Assembly: GCF_002025705.1 (NCBI RefSeq)
Contig: NZ_CP018846.1
Coordinates: 3,773,501-3,837,500 of the forward strand
Direction of reading: 5' to 3'
Length of the DNA stretch: 64,000 bases
DNA from: Pseudomonas putida
Lineage (GTDB): Bacteria > Pseudomonadota > Gammaproteobacteria > Pseudomonadales > Pseudomonadaceae
Positions 1-8,071 of the stretch are shown here, one piece after another (positions within the stretch are counted from its first letter, which is position 1; the number at the start of each line of letters is the position of its first letter). Position numbers and translations under genes: made by a program. The notes under the pieces are model-generated. The model saw only the letters and a list, made by a program, of their open reading frames with translations, made no database searches and was not told the origin of the DNA.

Positions 1-1
1 C

Positions 2-736
2 CTGGTTTCCGCCGGCACCCTGCTCGGCGCGGTCGGCTTCGCCCAGCCGGCGCTCACTGGCGCTGCCTTGTTCTACCTGGTCAACTCGACCTTGGCGCTG
101 TGCGCGTTGTTCCTGCTCGCCGAACTGGTCGAGCGCTCGCGCTCGGCCAACGAAGCGCCGCTGGATGAAGAAGAAGACGCCATACCTTCACCGCTCGAGT
201 CGCTGCACCCACCCAAAGGCATCAACCTCGACGATGAGCAGAAGGTGGTCATCGGCCAGATCATTCCCTGGACCATGGCGTTCCTTGGCCTGAGCTTCAT
301 CGCCTGCGCCCTGCTGATCATCGGCATGCCGCCGCTATCCGGGTTCGTCAGCAAGCTCAATCTGATCAGCGCGCTGTTCAACCCACAGGGCTTGGGCATG
401 CCAACCGAGCACCCCCTGTCGGTGGCGGGCTGGGTGTTGGTGGCCTTGCTGATCCTCTCGGGCATGGCCTCGCTGATCGCTTTCGGCCGGGTCGGCATCC
501 AGCGTTTCTGGAAGCCCGAAGAACGCCCTTCACCGGTGCTGCGGCGCTACGAGTGCTTGCCCATCGTAATCCTGCTCGGCCTGTGCATCATCCTCAGCTT
601 CAGGGCTGAACCATTGCTGCGCTACACACAGGACACCGCGGCCAGCCTGCAGGCACCGGACGCCTATATCGACGCCGTGATGGCTGCCCGCCCCATCCCT
701 GGCCCGACCTCACTCGACGTACAGGTGCAGCCATGA
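2..736 (+). CDS. shaD: Monovalent cation/H+ antiporter subunit D, C-terminal part
   Basis: Partial gene cut by the left window edge; the open frame runs from base 2 to the TGA at 734-736 and shows about 244 C-terminal residues. It encodes the end of the MrpD/MnhD/PhaD/ShaD subunit, a membrane protein related to the NuoM/NuoN proton-translocating subunits of complex I. Several hydrophobic helices are visible, including one with GMPPLSGFVSKL, typical of this family, separated by an acidic loop (DEEEDA). With the other subunits it exchanges Na+ or K+ for H+ across the inner membrane, supporting pH and salt homeostasis. Its stop overlaps the subunit E start (ATGA, 733-736). Identity rests on helices plus the following E-F-G genes. 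Confidence 0.9.
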   Translation: MVSAGTLLGAVGFAQPALTGAALFYLVNSTLALCALFLLAELVERSRSANEAPLDEEEDAIPSPLESLHPPKGINLDDEQKVVIGQIIPWTMAFLGLSFIACALLIIGMPPLSGFVSKLNLISALFNPQGLGMPTEHPLSVAGWVLVALLILSGMASLIAFGRVGIQRFWKPEERPSPVLRRYECLPIVILLGLCIILSFRAEPLLRYTQDTAASLQAPDAYIDAVMAARPIPGPTSLDVQVQP

Positions 737-1221
737 GCCGACTGTTCCCCGCTCCGCTGCTGTCCGCTGCATTGTTCGTACTGTGGCTGCTGTTGAACCT
801 GTCGGTCAGCCCCGGCAACCTGTTGCTGGGCGCAGCACTTGGCGTGCTGGCCCCGCTGCTGATGGCACCGCTGCGCCCGCAGTACGCACATGTGCGCAAA
901 CCGTGGGTGGTGGCAAGGCTGATTGGCCGGGTCGGCATCGATGTCATCCATTCCAACCTGCTGGTGGCCATCGGTGTGCTGCGCGCCGGGCAACGCCCGC
1001 CCCGCTCGGCCTTCGTGCACATCCCGCTGGACCTGCGCGACGCCCACGGCCTCGCGGCACTGTCGATGATCACCACTGTAGTGCCCGGCACTGTATGGTC
1101 GGAACTGGCCCTGGACCGCAGCGTGCTGCTGCTGCATGTGTTCGATCTGAGCAACGAAGCGGCCTTCATCGAGCACTTCAAGCTCACCTACGAACGCCCG
1201 TTGATGGAGATCTTCGAATGA
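733..1221 (+). CDS. shaE: Na+(K+)/H+ antiporter subunit E
   Basis: 162-residue MrpE/MnhE/PhaE subunit, usual length for the family. The N-terminal third holds two hydrophobic segments, followed by a cytosolic domain with the family-like stretch SMITTVVPGTVWSEL and a conserved-looking HVFDLSNEAAFIEHFK region. It is an accessory subunit of the hetero-oligomeric antiporter, needed for complex assembly and ion exchange. It overlaps the upstream D gene by four bases and the downstream F gene by four bases (ATGA at 1218-1221), so the subunits are probably translationally coupled. Confidence 0.93.
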   Translation: MSRLFPAPLLSAALFVLWLLLNLSVSPGNLLLGAALGVLAPLLMAPLRPQYAHVRKPWVVARLIGRVGIDVIHSNLLVAIGVLRAGQRPPRSAFVHIPLDLRDAHGLAALSMITTVVPGTVWSELALDRSVLLLHVFDLSNEAAFIEHFKLTYERPLMEIFE

Positions 1222-1496
1222 CAGGCCTGCTCGCCAACGCAGTCCTCGCCAGCCTGTTCATCTTCGCCCTGGCCATGGGCCTGGCGTTGATCCGGCTATT
1301 TCGCGGCCCCTCCGCCCAGGACCGGGTGCTGGCGCTGGACTACTTGTACATCCTGGCCATGCTGACGATGCTGGTGCTGGGCATCCGCTACGCCAGCGAT
1401 ACCTACTTCGAGGGCGCACTGCTGATTGCCCTGTTCGGCTTTGTAGGCTCGTTCGCTTTGGCCAAGTTCCTGCTGCGTGGTGAGGTGATCGAATGA
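1218..1496 (+). CDS. shaF: K+/H+ (Na+/H+) antiporter subunit F
   Basis: 92-residue MrpF/MnhF/PhaF-family protein. Three hydrophobic helices are visible (LASLFIFALAMGLALIRLF; LDYLYILAMLTMLVLGI; ALLIALFGFVGSFALAKFLL), with the conserved RGPSAQDRVLALD loop after helix 1. The ATG at 1218 lies inside the stop of subunit E, giving a tightly coupled operon. A longer reading of this frame beginning at 783 is a shadow of subunit E. It overlaps subunit G by four bases (ATGA at 1493-1496). Confidence 0.92.
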   Translation: MTGLLANAVLASLFIFALAMGLALIRLFRGPSAQDRVLALDYLYILAMLTMLVLGIRYASDTYFEGALLIALFGFVGSFALAKFLLRGEVIE

Positions 1497-1858
1497 CCGA
1501 AACCCTTGAACTGCCATTCTGGCTCGAACTGGTCACGGCCGCGCTGCTGTTGCTCGGCAGCCTCTTCGCACTGATCGGCGCCATTGGCCTGCTGCGCCTG
1601 AAGGACTACTTCCAGCGCATGCACCCACCAGCACTGGCTTCGACCATCGGCGCCTGGTGCGTGGCACTGGCATCGATCATCTACTTTTCCTGGCTCAAGG
1701 GTGGCCCGGTGCTGCACGCCTGGCTGATCCCGATCCTGCTGTCGATCACCGTGCCGGTCACGACACTGCTGCTGGCCCGAGCGGCGCTGTTCCGCAAGCG
1801 CATGTCGAATGAAGCTGTACCTGAAGAAGTGAGCAGTGGCCGCGATCGCGGCCACTGA
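1493..1858 (+). CDS. shaG: Na+/H+ antiporter subunit G
   Basis: 121-residue MrpG/MnhG/PhaG-family protein with three membrane helices and the family signature GLLRLKDYFQRMHPPALASTIG. It is the last subunit of the antiporter operon. The C-terminal tail (after about residue 100) is polar, and its last seven codons lie within a perfect 24-bp DNA palindrome that also covers part of the stop codon. The next gene (1870-2082) is on the other strand, so this marks the 3' end of the operon. Confidence 0.93.
   Translation: MTETLELPFWLELVTAALLLLGSLFALIGAIGLLRLKDYFQRMHPPALASTIGAWCVALASIIYFSWLKGGPVLHAWLIPILLSITVPVTTLLLARAALFRKRMSNEAVPEEVSSGRDRGH
1834..1857. repeat. 24-bp perfect palindrome at the 3' end of the antiporter operon
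   Basis: The arms are CAGTGGCCGCGA and its exact complement, with no spacer; the centre contains GCGATCGC. It straddles the last codons and stop of subunit G and lies between convergent genes. Its position suggests a transcription-ending or mRNA-protecting hairpin, but neither strand has a clear T-run after it, so calling it an intrinsic terminator would be inference. Confidence 0.6.
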
Positions 1859-1869
1859 AACGGCTGGTC

Positions 1870-2082
1870 TCAGCCTTGGGACAGGCGCTGCAACTCGCGC
1901 CTTACCATGGCGGCATAAGGTGGCGGGCTCAGCTGATACAGCTGGGCCGCCACCCAGCTCAGCCAGCCCCCGCCCATTACCTCACGCTGCGCCAACAGAC
2001 GCTGGGCCTCGGCCAAGGCTTGCGCCTGGTGCTGCCGATGAAACTCGGCACGCGTGCCAGGCACTTCGTCACTTTCGCTCAT
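1870..2082 (-). CDS. Small conserved-looking hypothetical protein
   Basis: 70-residue protein without signal peptide or membrane helix. The first 40 residues are rich in Ala, Gln, Glu and Arg and probably helical (HRQHQAQALAEAQRLLAQRE); then comes a Trp-containing segment (GGGWLSWVAAQLYQLSPPPY). I do not recognise the family. The ATG (2080-2082) overlaps the stop of the upstream gene on the same strand (ATGA, 2079-2082), which strongly suggests it is a real, co-translated gene. No function is assigned. Confidence 0.65.
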   Translation of the reverse strand: MSESDEVPGTRAEFHRQHQAQALAEAQRLLAQREVMGGGWLSWVAAQLYQLSPPPYAAMVRRELQRLSQG

Positions 2083-2549
2083 TCACTGGCCTTGAAAGTG
2101 GTCAGCTCGCCCTTGCGCCACTTGGCGACTTTGCCGGTCACCGTCTTGAGCAACTTGCCCAAGCCTTCTTGAACCTGTTGCTGCGCGGCGAACACCAGCA
2201 TCACACCCTGGCCTTCGCGGAACACGATGCCCTCGCCTTCCGGCACCGAAACAAATGCGTAGTCGCCCACACCGTAGACGTTCAGCTTGATTTCGCGAAA
2301 GCGCATTTCCAGTTTGCCACCCTCGCGGCTAGGCAAGACGGCAGCGCGGAAGTGATCGCCAACTTTCAGCTCCAGGCGCTGCTTGTCATCGACCACCAGG
2401 GCACTTTCGGTGTCGATTTCGGCCATGTACAGGCCTTCGGGGTTCTGTTCGGTGACATAGATGAAACGGCCCTGAAACAGCTTGGCCAACTTACCGCGCA
2501 AATCGCCCAAGGCAAACAAGGCGTGGGTATCCAGTGTACTGACTGCCAA
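2079..2549 (-). CDS. Conserved hypothetical protein, probable TTG start
   Basis: 156-residue soluble protein if translation starts at the TTG at 2547-2549, which is preceded by GAGG at a 9-base distance; the frame stays open to 2648, but the upstream ATG choices there have poor ribosome sites. The sequence is beta-rich (ALVVDDKQRLELKVGDHFRAAV... ) with a basic C-terminal helix (LGKLLKTVTGKVAKWRKGE). No catalytic motif, signal peptide or membrane segment is visible and I do not recognise the family. It is translationally coupled to the 70-residue gene downstream. Confidence 0.65.
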   Translation of the reverse strand: MAVSTLDTHALFALGDLRGKLAKLFQGRFIYVTEQNPEGLYMAEIDTESALVVDDKQRLELKVGDHFRAAVLPSREGGKLEMRFREIKLNVYGVGDYAFVSVPEGEGIVFREGQGVMLVFAAQQQVQEGLGKLLKTVTGKVAKWRKGELTTFKASE

Positions 2550-2856
2550 TGAAGTAATCCTCAAACCGGTGACATCCGCCCTCACTCGGAGTCGGTGAGG
2601 CGCGGCCATTTCAATTCGATAGGCGAAAAGAATAATAAAGTGATGCACGAAACGTCTGTGCCTGCTGACGATGCAGCATGCAGGAAACTTTACTCTGGCT
2701 CGCCAGATATGGCCTCAAAGCAGGCTTTCGGCATATTCCCTATCAGGGAAGCGTAATGTCTGACAACAAACCCGCCAGAAAAGATGCGATAGATAACTGC
2801 AAGCCCCTCGGCAGAACGGGCTCAGGTATCCATCAGCGCATTACCGGGGAATGAAT
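2550..2856. other. Divergent intergenic region with a palindromic operator candidate
   Basis: About 307 bases between two divergently transcribed small genes. It should hold both promoters, but I see no confident -35/-10 pair. It contains the perfect inverted repeat TTCCCT-ATC-AGGGAA at 2736-2750. The base composition is clearly more AT-rich than the neighbouring genes. No open frame in it looks coding. Confidence 0.5.
2736..2750. promoter_or_regulatory. Candidate operator, 15-bp inverted repeat
   Basis: TTCCCT, a 3-base spacer (ATC) and the exact complement AGGGAA. It lies in the divergent intergenic region, about 190 bases from the leftward gene start and 106 bases from the rightward one. 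A dimeric regulator could bind such a site, but no specific regulator is recognised. Confidence 0.35.
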
Positions 2857-3054
2857 ATGCACGAAAACACTGAAATCCGTCGAGAGGTAAAGAACATTTC
2901 TTACCTCGCATGCGTCAATAACAGGCCGCGCTATGTCGTCATACCCGCGGGTATCGAGTTCTTCCACGTTACCGAAAGCGCCACTGGCAGGGTCAAGGGC
3001 TTTCGCCGACTGCACCGCGATGCCTGCGCCCTGGCCCGCAGCCTGGAAGCCTGA
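2857..3054 (+). CDS. Small hypothetical protein
   Basis: 65-residue soluble protein containing YLACVNNRPRYVVIPAGIEFFHVTE and a basic C-terminal half (GRVKGFRRLHRDACALARSLEA). The frame also opens at 2851, but GGGGA at 2846-2850 sits directly against that ATG and 6 bases before the ATG at 2857, so 2857 is preferred. I do not recognise the family; it may be a Pseudomonas-restricted protein. It is convergent with the next small gene, with a 6-base gap. Confidence 0.6.
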   Translation: MHENTEIRREVKNISYLACVNNRPRYVVIPAGIEFFHVTESATGRVKGFRRLHRDACALARSLEA

Positions 3055-3060
3055 AACCGC

Positions 3061-3255
3061 TCAAGCGGCGTGACCTTCCTGCAAGAGTTGCAACCAGGCG
3101 GCCTGGCATTCCATGGCTTCGCCACGGGTGGCGAACGCTGTACCACGGCGCTCGCCATTGACCAAAACCACCCAACATACCCGCTTGCCCAGTGCCTGCA
3201 GGCTCGCTGGCACACCTGAACCGATCATGACCGCTACATCGACTCGGCTGTTCAT
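3061..3255 (-). CDS. Small hypothetical protein
   Basis: 64-residue protein starting MNSRVDVAVMIG; GGAGG is placed 5 bases before the ATG at 3253-3255, and an upstream GTG (3270) in the same frame would include that ribosome site, so it is rejected as the start. The sequence has one Trp-containing core (KRVCWVVLVNGERRGTAFATRGEAMECQAAWLQLLQ), which looks like a small alpha/beta fold. Family unknown. It ends 6 bases from the convergent gene. Confidence 0.6.
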   Translation of the reverse strand: MNSRVDVAVMIGSGVPASLQALGKRVCWVVLVNGERRGTAFATRGEAMECQAAWLQLLQEGHAA

Positions 3256-3390
3256 CATTCCCTCCGGCACTTAGATAGCACCCTAACGATAAGGTCATGA
3301 TACGCCCAGCAACTGTCGTGTAACAGCGCATCCTGGTACAGCTGTGTTACGCCCTGAGCAACAAATGCCGCAGGCGCTTCACGCAAGAAA

Positions 3391-3428
3391 CGCAAAAAGC
3401 CCCAGGGATTGCTCCGTGAGGCTTTGCG
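3391..3428 (-). terminator. Intrinsic terminator after the dksA-like gene
   Basis: On the minus strand AAAGCC and GGCTTT form the outer stem, with an inner GGA/TCC pairing, followed by a run of T (the plus strand shows CAAAAAGCC at 3393-3401). It begins just after the stop of the dksA-like gene at 3441. Confidence 0.65.
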
Positions 3429-3440
3429 CACTGCGCCGGG

Positions 3441-3845
3441 TCAGACCTGACGCTGGTGGCGGTCGAGCTGCTCGTGGCGCTCCTGGGCTTCGATGCAGTA
3501 CTTGGTGGTCGGGCTGATCAGCAGGCGCTTCAGGCCAATCGGCTCACCGCTGTCATCACACCAGCCGAAGCTCTCGTCAGAGATGCGGTCCAGGGCCATT
3601 TCCAGCTGCGGCAGCAAGCGCTGATCACGGTCGATGGCATTGACCAGCCAGCTACGCTCTTCTTCGACCGACGCCACGTCGGCAGGATCCGACGGGGTGT
3701 CCAGGCCTTCGATGGTGGCACGGCTCAGCTCGATGCGTTCATGGGTTTCGACTTTCATCGCCTGCAGCAGGCCAGCAAAGAAAGCCAGCTGGTCAGCGTT
3801 CATGTAGTCATCGGCCGACATGGCCAGCAACTGTTCCTTGGTCAT
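3441..3845 (-). CDS. DksA-family RNA polymerase-binding factor, zinc-independent type
   Basis: 134-residue TraR/DksA-family protein. The coiled-coil region (about residues 20-85) contains ALDRIS, and the C-terminal globular part has GWCDDSGEPIGLKRLLISPTTKYCIEA. In canonical DksA four cysteines (C-x2-C and C-x2-C) bind zinc; here the pattern is C-D-D-S and C-I-E-A, so only the first Cys of each pair remains. This matches the P. aeruginosa DksA2 type, which works without zinc and replaces DksA under zinc starvation. The ATG at 3843-3845 was chosen because DksA homology begins there (MTKEQLLAMS); the extension to 3905 is unlike the family. It probably binds the RNA polymerase secondary channel and acts with ppGpp. 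No obvious Zur site was found upstream. Confidence 0.85.
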   Translation of the reverse strand: MTKEQLLAMSADDYMNADQLAFFAGLLQAMKVETHERIELSRATIEGLDTPSDPADVASVEEERSWLVNAIDRDQRLLPQLEMALDRISDESFGWCDDSGEPIGLKRLLISPTTKYCIEAQERHEQLDRHQRQV

Positions 3846-4162
3846 CGATTTCTCTATGAAAAAATGTGCATTTGGGCGATTCAGGTGCCGCCGACGCCTC
3901 GGCATCGGCAGCGGAATTCTTCAAGCGCCAACCGGCACTCTTTTACAGGGGGCGGCAGTCTAAGGCGCTACGTCGCCTTGAGCAACAGCAATCATGGGAG
4001 AAATTGCCCGAATGGATCTGGAATCCGCCCGCTGGCACCCTTGCCCGGCTCGAAAAGAAAGCGTCACGGTATACCAAGGTATACCGTGACGCTGACTCGT
4101 CCGCTGCATGCACCAAGGCAAAACGCAGCAAGCGGCACTGCTGCTAAAGCACCCTGCTCGCT
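3846..4162. other. Intergenic region upstream of the dksA-like gene
   Basis: 317 bases between two minus-strand genes. It contains the terminator of the acyl-CoA operon (4052-4092) and must contain the promoter of the dksA-like gene, although no convincing -35/-10 pair was seen. A plus-strand frame of 93 codons (3866-4147) lies across it but has no ribosome site and atypical composition. Confidence 0.5.
4052..4092 (-). terminator. Strong intrinsic terminator of the acyl-CoA operon
   Basis: Perfect inverted repeat with 15-base arms, GCGTCACGGTATACC (4061-4075) and its complement (4078-4092), separated by AA. On the minus strand it is followed by TTTCTTTTC (4052-4060). It lies 70 bases past the stop of the enoyl-CoA hydratase gene. 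Confidence 0.8.
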
Positions 4163-4936
4163 TCAACGGTCCTTGAATTGTGCCTCGCGCTTGGCAATGA
4201 AAGCCGCCATGCCTTCTTTCTGATCTTCGGTGGCAAACGCGGCGTGGAACACCCGACGCTCGAAGCGCACACCTTCGCTGAGGGTCACCTCGAAAGCGCG
4301 GTTGACGCTTTCCTTGACCATCATGCTCACCGGAATCGACTTGCTGGCAATGGTTGCAGCGACCTTCAGTGCTTCTTCCAGCAACTGCGCCTGCGGCACG
4401 ATGCGCGCCACCAGGCCGGCGCGTTCGGCTTCTTCGGCGCCCATCAGGCGGCCGGTCAGGCACAGTTCCATGGCCTTGGCCTTGCCCACCGCACGGGTCA
4501 GGCGCTGGGTGCCGCCCATGCCCGGCAGCACGCCGAGGTTGACTTCCGGTTGGCCGAACTTGGCATTGTCGGCAGCGAGGATGAAGTCGCACATCATCGC
4601 CAGTTCGCAGCCACCGCCCAGGGCGAAGCCGGAGACTGCGGCGATGATCGGTTTACGCCGGTTGGCGATGCGGTCGGAATCGCTGAACAGATCGTCAACG
4701 TAGATCTGTGGGTATTGCAGTTCGGCCATTTCCTTGATGTCGGCCCCCGCGGCAAAAGCCTTGGCAGAGCCGGTGAGCACCACGCAGCCAATCTTCGGGT
4801 CACGCTCGAGCTGGTCCAGGGCCTGGTTGATCTCGCCGACGATCTGCGCATTCAGCGCGTTCAGCGCCTGGGGGCGGTTGAGGGTGATCAGGCCGACCTT
4901 GCCGTGGATGTCCAACAGGATGGTTTCGAATGCCAT
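4163..4936 (-). CDS. fadB1x: Enoyl-CoA hydratase
   Basis: 257-residue crotonase-family protein, normal length. It hydrates trans-2-enoyl-CoA to 3-hydroxyacyl-CoA. Visible motifs are the oxyanion-hole stretch [15 protein letters not shown] (about residues 55-70), [16 protein letters not shown], and the two catalytic glutamates expected in GGGCELAM and [15 protein letters not shown]. The start at 4936 is preceded by GGAG at 9 bases; the frame extends to 4999 but would enter the upstream gene. It is the last gene of the minus-strand operon, 13 bases after the acyl-CoA dehydrogenase. I associate this five-gene set with P. putida fadB1x/fadAx/fadB2x/fadDx (PP_2213-PP_2217); short- or branched-chain acyl-CoA such as tiglyl-CoA is the likely substrate. 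Confidence 0.92.
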   Translation of the reverse strand: MAFETILLDIHGKVGLITLNRPQALNALNAQIVGEINQALDQLERDPKIGCVVLTGSAKAFAAGADIKEMAELQYPQIYVDDLFSDSDRIANRRKPIIAAVSGFALGGGCELAMMCDFILAADNAKFGQPEVNLGVLPGMGGTQRLTRAVGKAKAMELCLTGRLMGAEEAERAGLVARIVPQAQLLEEALKVAATIASKSIPVSMMVKESVNRAFEVTLSEGVRFERRVFHAAFATEDQKEGMAAFIAKREAQFKDR

Positions 4937-4949
4937 GCAGTCTGCTCCT

Positions 4950-6077
4950 TCAAAGATTGCGCGCAATGACCATGCGCTGAATGTCGCTGGTGCCTTCATA
5001 GATCTGGCAGACCCGAACGTCGCGGTAGATCCGCTCCAGCGGGAAGTCGCTCAGATAGCCATATCCGCCCAAGGTCTGCAAGGCATCCGAACAGACCTTT
5101 TCGGCCATTTCCGAGGCAAACAGCTTGGCCATCGACGCTTCCACCAGCGCCGGGCGCCCGGCGTCACGCAACGCGGCCGCGTGCAGCACCATCTGCCGCG
5201 CCACGGCGATCTTTGTTGCCATGTCGGCCAGTCGGAAGGCCACGGCTTGATGTTCGATCAATGGCTTGCCGAAGCTTTGCCGCTCATTGGCGTAGTCGCG
5301 TGCCACTTCGAAAGCCGCACGGGCCATGCCCACCGCCTGCGAGGCAATGCCGATGCGGCCGCCTTCGAGGTTGGCCAGGGCGATCTTGTAGCCCTCGCCT
5401 TCCGCACCCAGGCGGTTGGCCACGGGCACTCGCACATTGTCAAAAACAATCTGGCAGGTATCCGAGGCATGCTGGCCCAGCTTGTCCTCGACCCGCGCCA
5501 CCTGGTAGCCCGGCGAGTCGGTTGGCACGATGAAGGCGCTGATGCCACGCTTGCCCGCCTCTGGATCAGTTACGGCAAAGACGATCACCACACCGGCACT
5601 CTGCCCGGACGTGATGAACTGCTTGCTGCCATTGAGCACATAGTGGTCGCCGTCAAGCCGAGCGCGTGCCTTCAGGCTGCTGGCGTCGGAACCGGCCTGC
5701 GGTTCGGTCAGGGCAAACGCCCCAAGCATCGAACCCATGGCCAGCGGGGTGAGGAACTGCGCTTTCTGCTGCTCGTTGCCGAACCGCAGGATCGGCACGC
5801 AACCCACCGAGTTGTGCACGCTCATGATGGTCGAGCAGGCGCCGTCACCGGCAGCGATCTCCTCCAGCGCCATGGCGTAGGCCACATAACCGGTGTCACT
5901 GCCGCCCCACTGCTCCGGCACCAGCATGCCGAACAGCCCGAGCCCGGCCATTTCCTCGATGGCCTCTTTCGGGAAGCGGTGCTCCTTGTCCCATTGCTCG
6001 GCAAACGGTTTGAGGCGCTCCTGGGCAAAGGCGCGTACCGCATCGGCGATCTGTTGTTGCTCGTCAGTTACCAGCAT
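4950..6077 (-). CDS. Acyl-CoA dehydrogenase (short/branched-chain type)
   Basis: 375-residue FAD-dependent enzyme that oxidises acyl-CoA to trans-2-enoyl-CoA, passing electrons to electron-transfer flavoprotein. Motifs: [15 protein letters not shown] (FAD/substrate loop, about residues 120-135), [15 protein letters not shown], and the C-terminal [18 protein letters not shown], where the Glu is the expected catalytic base. The length is typical of the short-chain/branched-chain class. The gene lies between thiolase and hydratase genes, with 8- and 13-base gaps. With the neighbouring SDR dehydrogenase and thiolase it would complete a beta-oxidation round, for instance 2-methylbutyryl-CoA from isoleucine or butyryl-CoA. 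Confidence 0.93.
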   Translation of the reverse strand: MLVTDEQQQIADAVRAFAQERLKPFAEQWDKEHRFPKEAIEEMAGLGLFGMLVPEQWGGSDTGYVAYAMALEEIAAGDGACSTIMSVHNSVGCVPILRFGNEQQKAQFLTPLAMGSMLGAFALTEPQAGSDASSLKARARLDGDHYVLNGSKQFITSGQSAGVVIVFAVTDPEAGKRGISAFIVPTDSPGYQVARVEDKLGQHASDTCQIVFDNVRVPVANRLGAEGEGYKIALANLEGGRIGIASQAVGMARAAFEVARDYANERQSFGKPLIEHQAVAFRLADMATKIAVARQMVLHAAALRDAGRPALVEASMAKLFASEMAEKVCSDALQTLGGYGYLSDFPLERIYRDVRVCQIYEGTSDIQRMVIARNL

Positions 6078-6085
6078 GGTTCACC

Positions 6086-7279
6086 TCAATACAGGCATTC
6101 GACAGCCATGGCCGTGGCCTCGCCACCGCCGATGCAGATGGCTGCCACACCGCGACGCAGGTTGTTCTGGCGCAGGGCTGACAGCAGCGTCACCAGAATG
6201 CGCGCGCCCGAGGCGCCGATCGGGTGGCCCAGCGCGCACGCGCCACCATGGATATTGACCTTGTCGTGCGGCAGGTCGAGGTGCTTCATGGCCGCCAGGG
6301 TCACCACGGCAAACGCTTCGTTGATCTCGAACAGGTCGACTTCACCCAGGCTCCAGCCCGTGCGCTTCATCAGTTTGTCGATTGCACCTATCGGCGCGGT
6401 CGGGAACAGTGCCGGGGTGTCGGCGAAGGCAGCATGGCCATGGATTACCGCCAACGGCTTGAGGCCGCGCTTGTCAGCTTCGGAGCGGCGCATCAGTACC
6501 AGCGCCGCGGCACCGTCGGAAATCGAACTGGAGTTGGCAGCAGTCACCGTACCACCTTCGCGGAAGGCCGGCTTGAGCAGGGGGATCTTGTCCAGGCGCG
6601 CCTTGGGCGGTTGTTCGTCGTCTTTGATGACGCGCTTTTCCTTGCCCTCAGTGACCTCTACCGGCACGATCTCGGCGGCAAAGCGGCCACTCTTGATAGC
6701 GTCCTGGGCGCGGGTCAGCGAGGCGATGGCGAACTGGTCCTGGGCTTCGCGGCTGAAGGCGTTGGCCTGGGCGCAGTCTTCGGCAAAGGTGCCCATCAGG
6801 CGGCCTTTGTCATAGGCGTCTTCCAGACCGTCCATGAACATGTGGTCGATGATCTTGCCGTGGCCCATGCGGTAGCCGCCACGGGCCTTGTCCAGCAGGT
6901 ATGGTGCGTTGGTCATGCTTTCCATGCCACCGGCCACCACCACATCGGCGCTGCCTGCCAGCAACAAGTCATGGGCCATGATCGCCGCCTGCATGCCCGA
7001 GCCACACATCTTGTTCAGCGTGGTGCACGTGGTGTGCTTATCCAGGCCGGCACCCAGTGCAGCCTGACGTGCAGGTGCCTGGCCCTGGCCGGCTGGCAAA
7101 ACGCAGCCGAACAGCACCTGCTCGACGCTGGCATGATCGATGCCAGCGCGCTCGACGGCGCCGCGGATGGCGGCGCTGCCCAGCTGCGGCGCGGTCAGGC
7201 TCTTGAGGTCGCCCTGCAGGCCGCCCATGGGCGTGCGTACGGCACTGACGATGACAATCGGGTCGTTACTGAGGCTCAT
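6086..7279 (-). CDS. fadAx: Acetyl-CoA C-acyltransferase (thiolase)
   Basis: 397-residue thiolase. It cleaves 3-ketoacyl-CoA with CoA, releasing acetyl-CoA. The nucleophilic cysteine is in LNKMCGSGMQAA (about residue 93); the second half carries FEINEAFAVV, HGGACALGHPIGASGARI with the catalytic His, and the final ICIGGGEATAMAVE with Cys-x-Gly. No truncation. The gene lies 11 bases downstream of the SDR dehydrogenase gene and is followed after 8 bases by the acyl-CoA dehydrogenase gene. Likely the fadAx of P. putida; a role in degrading 2-methylacetoacetyl-CoA or acetoacetyl-CoA fits the operon. Confidence 0.94.
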   Translation of the reverse strand: MSLSNDPIVIVSAVRTPMGGLQGDLKSLTAPQLGSAAIRGAVERAGIDHASVEQVLFGCVLPAGQGQAPARQAALGAGLDKHTTCTTLNKMCGSGMQAAIMAHDLLLAGSADVVVAGGMESMTNAPYLLDKARGGYRMGHGKIIDHMFMDGLEDAYDKGRLMGTFAEDCAQANAFSREAQDQFAIASLTRAQDAIKSGRFAAEIVPVEVTEGKEKRVIKDDEQPPKARLDKIPLLKPAFREGGTVTAANSSSISDGAAALVLMRRSEADKRGLKPLAVIHGHAAFADTPALFPTAPIGAIDKLMKRTGWSLGEVDLFEINEAFAVVTLAAMKHLDLPHDKVNIHGGACALGHPIGASGARILVTLLSALRQNNLRRGVAAICIGGGEATAMAVECLY

Positions 7280-7290
7280 GATCGGACTCC

Positions 7291-8058
7291 TTACTTGGCA
7301 GCCATGCGCAGTGCACCGTCGAGGCGGATCACCTCGCCGTTGAGCATGCTGTTCTCGATGATATGGCGCGCCAGCGCTGCGTATTCCTGCGGGCGCCCCA
7401 GGCGCGGTGGGAACGGCACGCCGGCGGCCAGTGAAGCGCGCACTTCCTCGGTCATGCCGGCCATCATCGGTGTTTCGAAGATGCCGGGGGCAATGGTCAT
7501 CACGCGGATGCCGAAGCGCGCCAGCTCACGCGCGGCGGGCAAGGTCAGGCTGGCGATGGCGCCTTTGGATGCAGCATAGGCGGCCTGGCCGATCTGGCCG
7601 TCGTAGGCGGCAATGGAGGCAGTATTGATGATCACGCCACGCTCGCCTCCTTCGTCCGCAGCGCCTTCAGCCATGGCAGCGGCAGCCAGGCGCAACAGGT
7701 TGAAGCTGCCGACCAGGTTGACGTTGATGACTTTGGCGAAGCTGGCAAGGCCATGCGGGCCCTGCTTGCCCAGCACCTTCTCGGCGCCGACGATGCCGGC
7801 GCAGTTGACCAGCCCGTTGAGGCTGCCGAAGGCGCTGACCGCCGCATCGACCGCTGCCTGGGCGGCCTGCTCGTCACTGATGTCAGCCACTGCGAAGCGG
7901 GCGTTTTGACCCAGCTCGCGGGCTTTGGCCTCCACGGCCTGGGCATTGAGGTCAACCAGCATGACCTTGGCGCCGGCCTCGACCAGCATCTGCGCGGTGG
8001 CAGCGCCCAGCCCCGAAGCGGCGCCGCTGACGATGAAGTGTTTATTGGCTATCTGCAT
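7291..8058 (-). CDS. fadB2x: SDR-family 3-hydroxyacyl-CoA dehydrogenase
   Basis: 255-residue short-chain dehydrogenase/reductase resembling 17-beta-HSD type 10 / 2-methyl-3-hydroxybutyryl-CoA dehydrogenase. The NAD-binding motif is [11 protein letters not shown] (residues about 10-20), LVDLNAQ gives the acidic NAD specificity residue, and the catalytic Tyr-x3-Lys is in [13 protein letters not shown] with the preceding IINTASIAA. It oxidises the 3-hydroxyacyl-CoA made by the hydratase. The start at 8056-8058 begins family homology ([12 protein letters not shown]); the open frame upstream overlaps the synthetase gene and is rejected. It has 13 bases to the synthetase and 11 to the thiolase gene. 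Confidence 0.93.
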   Translation of the reverse strand: MQIANKHFIVSGAASGLGAATAQMLVEAGAKVMLVDLNAQAVEAKARELGQNARFAVADISDEQAAQAAVDAAVSAFGSLNGLVNCAGIVGAEKVLGKQGPHGLASFAKVINVNLVGSFNLLRLAAAAMAEGAADEGGERGVIINTASIAAYDGQIGQAAYAASKGAIASLTLPAARELARFGIRVMTIAPGIFETPMMAGMTEEVRASLAAGVPFPPRLGRPQEYAALARHIIENSMLNGEVIRLDGALRMAAK

Positions 8059-8071
8059 GATCGGTTTCCTT

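Noticed and set aside
3866..4147. 93-codon plus-strand open frame in the intergenic region
   Set aside because: Spans a terminator hairpin, has no ribosome site, and the product has no recognisable pattern.
4734..6815. 693-codon plus-strand open frame
   Set aside because: Shadow of the minus-strand acyl-CoA dehydrogenase and thiolase genes, which have full motifs; high GC leaves open frames on the opposite strand.
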